The notes beneath the pieces were generated by a model. It had not been told where the DNA came from. It searched no databases and saw only the letters and a list, made by a program, of their open reading frames with translations. A stretch of 26,558 bases of DNA from assembly GCA_900552115.1 (NCBI GenBank), contig URYP01000020.1, forward strand, positions 1 to 26,558, written 5' to 3'. The position numbers and the translations under genes are program-made. This document shows positions 22,056 through 26,558 of the stretch, piece after piece. Positions within the stretch are counted from its first letter, which is position 1. Each line of letters starts with the position of its first letter. This DNA is from an uncultured Oscillospiraceae bacterium (GTDB lineage: Bacteria; Bacillota; Clostridia; Oscillospirales; Acutalibacteraceae).

Positions 22056-23351
22056 TTATTCGTCCAGCGGTGTGATGGTCACCGCACTGACCCGAACGTC
22101 GCCGTTGCCTCCAATCAACCGGATGGTGTTGGTTTTGCCCGGCTTAAAGCGGCAGGTGAAATCCGTATAGCCGCTAAAATCGTCCAGTCCGTCAGTTTTA
22201 ACCGTATTGATAAAGGAGAGGTCCTCATCGTTGACAAACAGGCGCAGCTTTTCATATTTTTCCGCCGCGGCGTACTGGATGCTGATATTATAGCGGCCGC
22301 CGCTGCGACCGTCTACCTTAGAGAGCCAGAAATACGCCCCCTCGTTTTCCAGTCCGGCGATAACGTCCCCCTCCAGCCGCGCGCCGCGTCCCAGCATGCA
22401 GTCCGCTGCTGGATACATGACCGCCAGCGGGTTTTTCTTTGGGACGGGGCCGACCGACGGCAGGCCTGTTTCGGTCTGGACGACGGTTTTTATGGTACCG
22501 TCTTCGTTGAATTCCAGCTTATCGACACAGACCGAGCGCAAATTGCCCCGGTCGGAAATCGCCTGATTGTGATAGAAAGCGTACCACTCGCCTTTATAGG
22601 CGACTACGGAACCGTGGCTGGTATCGCAGCCGGTCGGCTCCAGATATACGCCCTTGTAGTCCCACGGGCCAAGGGGACTGTTGCTCATGGCATAACACAG
22701 CCGGTTCTGGCCCCGGCCGTTTTCTTCATGATTATCCGAATAGGTCATATAATACACGCCGTCCCGCTTGAACACCCACGAGGCTTCGTGGAAGTCCTCC
22801 AGGCCCTCCATATCGAACATCTCGGTTTTCATGCTCATCATGTCCGCGTTCATCTCGCCGCCCTTGGGCATGCCGCCGCCGCCGTAATACATGTACACGC
22901 GGCCGTCATCGTCCACAAACACACAAGGATCGATCATGCACCAGCCGCCCAGCCCCTCGATATAGCCGCGATCGACAAAGCCGCGTAGCGGATTGTCACT
23001 GGTGGCCACGCCCACTTTAAAGGAATCGTTCCAATGGGAATCGCTGGGATGGGGATAGTAAAAATAATAAGTGCCGTCGCGGTAGGCGCAGTCGGGCGCC
23101 CACATAAAGCCGCCCTCCGGCCGGCCCCATGTCACATCGTCGGAGCGGAGGATTTCCCCTTCGTCCCGCCAGTTCACCATGTCTTCGGTTGAAAAGATAT
23201 GGTATCGGTCCATAAAGTCGCAGCCTTGAGGCGGGTCCATGTCGTGGGAGGCGTATACGTATAGGCGGCCGTCCGCCCACACGTGCGCCGATGGGTCGGC
23301 CGTATAAATGCTGGTAATAATGGGATTCTTGCCGGTTTTTTTCATGTTCAT
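22056..23351 (-). CDS. Glycoside hydrolase family 43 protein with C-terminal carbohydrate-binding-like domain
   Basis: 431 aa, no signal peptide, so it probably acts on imported arabino- or xylo-oligosaccharides in the cytoplasm. Five-bladed propeller with the GH43 catalytic triad in place: Asp in TADPSAHVWADGRLY (base), Asp in GWCMIDPCVFVDDDGR (pKa modulator) and Glu in FHEASWVFKRDGVYY (acid). GPWDYKG and DTSHGSVV blades follow. The last ~130 residues (LENEGAYFWLSKVDGRSGG, LFVNDEDLSFINT, KPGKTNTIRLIGGNGDV) form a CBM6-like beta sandwich. Start ATG 8-9 nt after GAGGA. Own consensus promoter; no transporter alongside. Exact substrate unknown. Confidence 0.88.
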   Translation of the reverse strand: MNMKKTGKNPIITSIYTADPSAHVWADGRLYVYASHDMDPPQGCDFMDRYHIFSTEDMVNWRDEGEILRSDDVTWGRPEGGFMWAPDCAYRDGTYYFYYPHPSDSHWNDSFKVGVATSDNPLRGFVDRGYIEGLGGWCMIDPCVFVDDDGRVYMYYGGGGMPKGGEMNADMMSMKTEMFDMEGLEDFHEASWVFKRDGVYYMTYSDNHEENGRGQNRLCYAMSNSPLGPWDYKGVYLEPTGCDTSHGSVVAYKGEWYAFYHNQAISDRGNLRSVCVDKLEFNEDGTIKTVVQTETGLPSVGPVPKKNPLAVMYPAADCMLGRGARLEGDVIAGLENEGAYFWLSKVDGRSGGRYNISIQYAAAEKYEKLRLFVNDEDLSFINTVKTDGLDDFSGYTDFTCRFKPGKTNTIRLIGGNGDVRVSAVTITPLDE

Positions 23352-23414
23352 CGCCCAGTCCTCTTTTCACGATAAAATGGTACGCCCTACGGGGCTGTAC
23401 CTGTTGACGCGTTT

Positions 23415-23443
23415 ATTATAAAGGATAGGAAGGGAAAGTGCAA
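23415..23443 (-). promoter_or_regulatory. Promoter of the GH43 gene
   Basis: Minus-strand -35 TTGCAC (23438-23443), 17 bp, -10 TATAAT (23415-23420), ~65 bp before the start. Confidence 0.8.
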
Positions 23444-23508
23444 TCGCTTTTCACCGGTTTGTACAAGATTTTAATACCCACGCTTTCAAGGGTTAATGCG
23501 GCGCCGTA

Positions 23509-23973
23509 TCACTCGCTCAGCAGCGTTTCAAGGTCTTTTACGGAAACGTCCATTCTCTCTGCGGTTTCTTCCATTGTCAGGCCTGTATTCAGAAAGCGGC
23601 GAATAACTGTTTTCATGCATTCGCCGACTTCGATCAGGTGGCCGTCGGGGTCGTAAAGCCGGATGACGCGCTGTCCCCAGCCGTGTTCGACCACCCCGCC
23701 CAACAGGCGGATGGAGGGGAACCTGTTCAGCTTTTTCAGGAAGTCGTCAAAATGTTCTTCCTCAAAATACAGCTCCATATTATTCGGGCGGGTATGTATC
23801 TGGTCTTTTGGCAGGTTCAGCAGCCAGTCGAACTCCGGCTGCAGGGACAAGCCTCCGGTAAAACTGATGTTGATGCCGTAATCCTGGTAAAGCTCCAGGC
23901 CGAACAGGTCTTCGTAAAATTTCCGGGATGCGTGGATGTCCGCAACAGACAGGACGGTACCGCCGTAGGTCAT
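23509..23973 (-). CDS. VOC (glyoxalase/bleomycin-resistance fold) protein with C-terminal helical tail
   Basis: 154 aa. Residues 1-118 form one VOC unit pair: VLSVADIHASRKFYEDLFGLELYQDYG at the start and VIRLYDPDGHLIEVGE at the end, where Glu is a usual metal ligand. The last ~35 residues (FLNTGLTMEETAERMDVSVKDLETLL) look like a small helix-turn-helix or sigma-region-4-like element, unusual for this fold. Function not assignable: such proteins may be isomerases, dioxygenases or antibiotic binders. AAAGGAG precedes the ATG. Confidence 0.82.
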   Translation of the reverse strand: MTYGGTVLSVADIHASRKFYEDLFGLELYQDYGINISFTGGLSLQPEFDWLLNLPKDQIHTRPNNMELYFEEEHFDDFLKKLNRFPSIRLLGGVVEHGWGQRVIRLYDPDGHLIEVGECMKTVIRRFLNTGLTMEETAERMDVSVKDLETLLSE

Positions 23974-24023
23974 ACTTTTTCTCCTTTCGGTTCCCGTATC
24001 AAGGCGCAGGGAATGTTAAAAAC

Positions 24024-24053
24024 AGTATACTGGATACGGGTATTAAAAAACAA
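24024..24053 (-). promoter_or_regulatory. Candidate promoter of the VOC gene
   Basis: Minus-strand -10 TATACT (24024-24029); -35 TTGTTT (24048-24053) at 18 bp, which overlaps the preceding terminator stem. Confidence 0.4.
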
Positions 24054-24072
24054 GCCCTGTTCGGGCTTGTTT
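24048..24072 (-). terminator. Terminator of the Cro/C1 gene
   Basis: AAACAAGCCC and complement with a 5-nt loop; T-run on the minus strand just after the regulator's stop. Confidence 0.88.
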
Positions 24073-24076
24073 TCCA

Positions 24077-24286
24077 TTACTCCTCGTCTTGCTCATACGC
24101 AAAGAGGTCACCGGGTTCACAGTTAAACGCTTTACATAAGGTGTTCATGGTTTTAAAGCTGATCGCTGTTGTCCGGTGCTCCAGCATATTGTTGATGATG
24201 GTGTAATTCGATGATAACAGCTCGTTCAGCCAATACTTGCTGCGTCCGTGTTTCTCCAATAAAGGCTTTAAATTTAAGTATACCAT
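24077..24286 (-). CDS. Small Cro/C1-type (XRE) transcriptional regulator
   Basis: 69 aa from the ATG at 24286 (GGAAGGTG upstream; a GTG three codons earlier lies inside that site). Whole protein is one helix-turn-helix domain of the Cro/C1 HTH_26 type: LNLKPLLEKHGRSKYWLNELLSSNYTIINNMLEHRTTAISFKTM with the typical end LCKAFNCEPGDLFAYE. Divergent from gin; an 18-bp palindrome in the shared upstream region is a candidate operator. Target unknown. Confidence 0.88.
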   Translation of the reverse strand: MVYLNLKPLLEKHGRSKYWLNELLSSNYTIINNMLEHRTTAISFKTMNTLCKAFNCEPGDLFAYEQDEE

Positions 24287-24355
24287 AGATATCACCTTCC
24301 CTATAGTCTAGTTTACCCGTAAGTGACAATTATTATCAAGATAATAGAACTAATG

Positions 24356-24373
24356 CATAAAATATATTTTATG
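24356..24373. promoter_or_regulatory. 18-bp palindrome in the XRE/gin intergenic region
   Basis: CATAAAATA followed by its exact complement, 12 bp before the -35 at 24386. Possible operator of the adjacent Cro/C1 protein. Confidence 0.6.
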
Positions 24374-24385
24374 GGTAATATAGGA

Positions 24386-24414
24386 TTGACGTAAAATATT
24401 TAAATGGTTATAAT
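24386..24414 (+). promoter_or_regulatory. Consensus sigma-A-type promoter upstream of gin
   Basis: -35 TTGACG (24386-24391), 17 bp, -10 TATAAT (24409-24414). Unexpected for a gene normally read by sigma-F. Confidence 0.75.
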
Positions 24415-24423
24415 AGTAAGGCA

Positions 24424-24463
24424 TTTATGAAAGTAATTATAACCTTAAGGATACTTTTATAAA
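24424..24463 (+). other. Inverted repeat in the gin leader
   Basis: TTTATGAAAGTA (24424-24435) and TACTTTTATAAA (24452-24463), 11 of 12 complementary; would form a hairpin in the ~70-nt leader or be a protein site. Confidence 0.5.
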
Positions 24464-24489
24464 AATTGGCATGTCAGAGGGTACAGAAA

Positions 24490-24642
24490 ATGGATAAGTG
24501 TGTATTTTGTCAATCCACGCAGGGCGTCATAAAACATTTGGGAAAAGCCATCTGCAAAAACTGTCTCCAGTTTCTTTATTATAAATATCAAAAGCAGGAG
24601 CGGGAAATAAATAGTCTCTCTCCCCCAAGGCGGTCTCCTTAA
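24490..24642 (+). CDS. gin: Gin-type anti-sigma-G factor (zinc-ribbon)
   Basis: A 50-aa protein. CVFCQSTQGVIKHLGKAICK holds the first CxxC and the central Gly-Ile/Val-His-like strand; the second pair is CKNC, so two CxxC knuckles are spaced as in Gin/CsfB, which binds zinc and blocks sigma-G (and sigma-E) at the wrong time or place in sporulation. The tail YYKYQKQEREINSL resembles the helical end of Gin. ATG at 24490 with AGAGGG upstream. It sits just before spoIIID, a sporulation context that supports the call. Slightly shorter than the B. subtilis protein. Confidence 0.75.
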   Translation: MDKCVFCQSTQGVIKHLGKAICKNCLQFLYYKYQKQEREINSLSPPRRSP

Positions 24643-24713
24643 AGACTCATACCGGAAAGGCTTTGGCAAGTGTGCCCCTTTTAGCCCCTAATTTTATTCT
24701 TTTAGCCGATCAT

Positions 24714-24741
24714 CATATTTTTTCATCCCCTTTCATATCAT
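24714..24741 (+). promoter_or_regulatory. Sigma-E-like promoter of spoIIID
   Basis: -35 TCATATT (24713-24719), 14-bp spacer, -10 CATATCAT (24734-24741). The -35 fits the B. subtilis sigma-E consensus KMATATW; the -10 matches 6 of 8 positions of CATACAnT. spoIIID is a sigma-E gene in B. subtilis. Confidence 0.65.
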
Positions 24742-24773
24742 GTACAAATACAAGGTAACGAGGGGGGATCGCA

Positions 24774-25031
24774 TTGAAAGGGGCTGTTGAGGAAAGGGCC
24801 GTGGAACTGGGCGAATACATCGTCGAACATAACGCGACTGTCAGAGCGGCCGCGGGTAAATTCCATATTAGCAAATCGACGGTTCACAAGGACGTATCCG
24901 ACCGGTTACGGATGGTCAATCCCCAGCTGTATGGACAGGTGAGAAAGGTTCTGGACGTCAATAAAGCGCAGCGGCATATACGGGGCGGCGTAGCCACCCG
25001 GGAAAAATATAAACACGAATCGTCACGATAG
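24774..25031 (+). CDS. spoIIID: SpoIIID, mother-cell sporulation regulator
   Basis: 85-aa DNA-binding protein that switches mother-cell gene expression between sigma-E and sigma-K. N-terminus VEERAVELGEYIVEHNATVRAAAGKFHISKSTVHKDVSDRL contains the helix-turn-helix, followed by NPQLYGQVRKVLDVNKAQRHIRGG and the basic tail TREKYKH, all diagnostic. Start is TTG at 24774 with a strong AGGGGGGA ribosome site 5-6 nt upstream; no ATG fits. Length equals the family's usual size. Confidence 0.95.
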   Translation: MKGAVEERAVELGEYIVEHNATVRAAAGKFHISKSTVHKDVSDRLRMVNPQLYGQVRKVLDVNKAQRHIRGGVATREKYKHESSR

Positions 25032-25085
25032 GGATTGTGCGGATGCGCCTGTTTGTGGTATGGTGGAAACGGGAAGGTGAACACC

Positions 25086-26558
25086 ATGACATACAAACAG
25101 GCGTTATCGTATTTGAAGCAGTGCAAAGCCGCCGGGATGACGATGGGACTGTCCCGGATGGAGCGGATTATGGAATTGTGCGGGAACCCGCACCGCCGCT
25201 TGAAAACGGTGCATATAGCGGGTACCAACGGCAAAGGCTCGACCGCCCGGATGATCCAGGCCATCGGCGCCGCGGCCGGATACCGGGTGGGGCTGTTTTC
25301 GTCCCCCGCCGTGACCGGTCTCCGGGATACCATCAATGTGGACAACCAGGCCATTTCGGAAGAGGCGTTTGCCGCGTGGATCACCCGGCTTAAAAGCGAA
25401 CAACCCTCCATGGGCCCCGCTGGGCCCTGTTCGGAATTTGAATTGCTTACCGCGGCGGCCTTTGGCTGGTTGGCGGAGCAGCAAACGGATTTCTGCGTGG
25501 TGGAGTGCGGCCTCGGCGGCCGAGAGGACGCGACCAATATCCTTCCGCCGCCGCTTATCGCCACGTTCACGCCGGTATCGCTGGATCATACGGCGATTTT
25601 AGGGCCTACAGTCGAGGCAATTGCCCGCCAGAAATGCGGTATCATCAAGCCGCCCTGCGGTATCGTGACCGCCCCCGGCCAGCCGCCGGAGGCTCTCGGC
25701 GTAATCTATGAAACCGCCGCGCGGTGGGGTCTGAGCGTGCGCCAGCCCCATCGGGCCTCCGCCCGGATAACGGAGGAGGACTGGGGACGTCTCTGCTTTT
25801 CCTACGATCATATGGATATTACGCTGCCTCTCACCGGGCGGGTGCAATGCGACAACGCCCTAACCGCCATTGAAACCATGCGGGTCTTGTGTGAAAAGGG
25901 CTTTCCGGTTACGTCTGAACAAATCTGTGAGGGATTGTCCGCCGTGCAGATGCCCTGCCGGCAGGAGGTTCTTTCCCGTCATCCCCTGCGGCTGCTGGAC
26001 GGCGCGCACAACCCGCAGGGCGCACGCACGCTGCGCGAATACCTTGAAGAACACTTCCCGAATGCTGGCATGACGCTGATCACCGGCATGATGCGCGACA
26101 AGCAGGTCGAGGAATATCTGGGTGTTCTGGAGCCGATCCTGAGCTCCGTGGTGGTCACCGAGAATTCGTGGCGCGAGCGCGTGATGCCGGCCGACGAGCT
26201 TGAGAAGATTGCCGTGGACGTGTTCGGTCGTGACCGTGTGATCAAGGAAGCGAACCTGCCTGACGCGATTCAGACCGCCGTCAATATGGTCGATGCCGAG
26301 GACGAGCTGGGCGTGGGCTACGGCCACGGCGTGCTTATCTGCGGCAGCTTCGTCACCGCCGGCGACGCACGCCTGATGCTTGAGGAACACGCCAGCCCCA
26401 CGATGAGGCAGGCTATGGCCGTTCATCAGCCGGCGGTTGACCCGGACGATTCGGATCAGCCGGCAGACAAGGCCGAGGATGAGGCCGCCGACAACCTCGA
26501 GGATTCGGTAAGCCCGGACGACTTCGACGTGTTCGACGTCCTCGGCCTCGGCAAGGAA
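25086..26558 (+). CDS. folC: Folylpolyglutamate/dihydrofolate synthase, runs off the edge; 3' third looks foreign
   Basis: Adds glutamates to folates (and may make dihydrofolate). ATG at 25086 after AAGGTG; 491 codons in frame with no stop before the edge. N-terminal Mur-ligase domain: P-loop AGTNGKGSTARMIQ (near residue 46), GLFSSPAVTGLRDTINV, VVECGLGGREDATN, LDHTAILGPTVEAIA; C-terminal start LLDGAHNPQGARTL (about 303-316). After that the sequence changes: VVVTENSWRERVMPADELE, GHGVLICGSFVTAGDARLML and an acidic ~60-aa tail (VDPDDSDQPADKAEDEAADN, PDDFDVFDVLGLGKE) are of actinobacterial/Bifidobacterium style. From ~26050 all Phe are TTC and all Lys AAG; before that Phe is 6 TTT to 2 TTC and Lys 6 AAA to 3 AAG. 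Chimeric assembly is the simplest reading. Confidence 0.85.
   Translation, partial: MTYKQALSYLKQCKAAGMTMGLSRMERIMELCGNPHRRLKTVHIAGTNGKGSTARMIQAIGAAAGYRVGLFSSPAVTGLRDTINVDNQAISEEAFAAWITRLKSEQPSMGPAGPCSEFELLTAAAFGWLAEQQTDFCVVECGLGGREDATNILPPPLIATFTPVSLDHTAILGPTVEAIARQKCGIIKPPCGIVTAPGQPPEALGVIYETAARWGLSVRQPHRASARITEEDWGRLCFSYDHMDITLPLTGRVQCDNALTAIETMRVLCEKGFPVTSEQICEGLSAVQMPCRQEVLSRHPLRLLDGAHNPQGARTLREYLEEHFPNAGMTLITGMMRDKQVEEYLGVLEPILSSVVVTENSWRERVMPADELEKIAVDVFGRDRVIKEANLPDAIQTAVNMVDAEDELGVGYGHGVLICGSFVTAGDARLMLEEHASPTMRQAMAVHQPAVDPDDSDQPADKAEDEAADNLEDSVSPDDFDVFDVLGLGKE

Noticed and set aside
21924..22988. 354-codon open frame on the plus strand
   Set aside because: Crosses the feo terminator and runs antisense through the GH43 gene; no start signal.

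Overview
The window reads as a chromosomal segment of a spore-forming, low-oxygen gut Clostridia (Oscillospirales/Ruminococcaceae-like). The reasons are Gin and SpoIIID, strong Firmicutes-type Shine-Dalgarno sites and sigma-A promoters, a KtrAB potassium system, YfhO, a DtxR/FeoAAB iron locus, and split IMP-forming enzymes. Species cannot be fixed from the sequence alone. The last ~0.5 kb looks as if it comes from another organism (Bifidobacterium/actinobacterial style), so the right edge may be a chimeric assembly join.

Layout. 14-6489 (minus): a purine operon, purE-purC-purM-purN-purO-purH(AICARFT only)-purD, behind a sigma-A promoter and a ~190-nt leader that ends in an intrinsic terminator, i.e. 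probable attenuation control. The last two steps to IMP are made by two separate proteins, an archaeal-type PurO and a stand-alone AICAR transformylase. purF is not in the cluster. 6594-10593 (minus): an ABC-F ATPase with one degenerate ATP site, then ktrB and ktrA, behind a consensus promoter and a 250-nt structured leader. 10667-11307 (minus): yfbR nucleotidase. 11532-13916 (plus): a YfhO-type polytopic membrane protein.

13917-15456 is a gene-poor accessory patch. It holds a small ribbon-helix-helix gene with a CTG-type start and an operator inside its promoter spacer, a probable ~80-nt opposite-strand RNA, a 61-aa protein of unknown function, several long inverted repeats, and copies of a repeat family whose two stems co-vary (four copies in total, 11.3-15.4 kb).

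15457-18072: pentapeptide-repeat protein, MntP-type manganese exporter, galactose mutarotase. 18074-22044: a DtxR-family regulator divergent from feoA-feoA-feoB-(Cys-rich FeoB partner), with three identical-geometry DtxR-like boxes. 22056-24286 (minus): GH43 glycosidase, VOC-family protein, small Cro/C1 regulator. 24386-25031 (plus): gin (anti-sigma-G) and spoIIID with a sigma-E-like promoter. 25086 to the edge: folC, normal up to the DGAHNP motif and then switching codon use and family style.

Functionally this is mostly housekeeping (purines, K+, Fe2+, folate, sporulation). The unusual material is the 11.3-15.4 kb repeat/RHH/small-RNA patch, the two leader RNAs, the asymmetric ABC-F, and the folC chimera.
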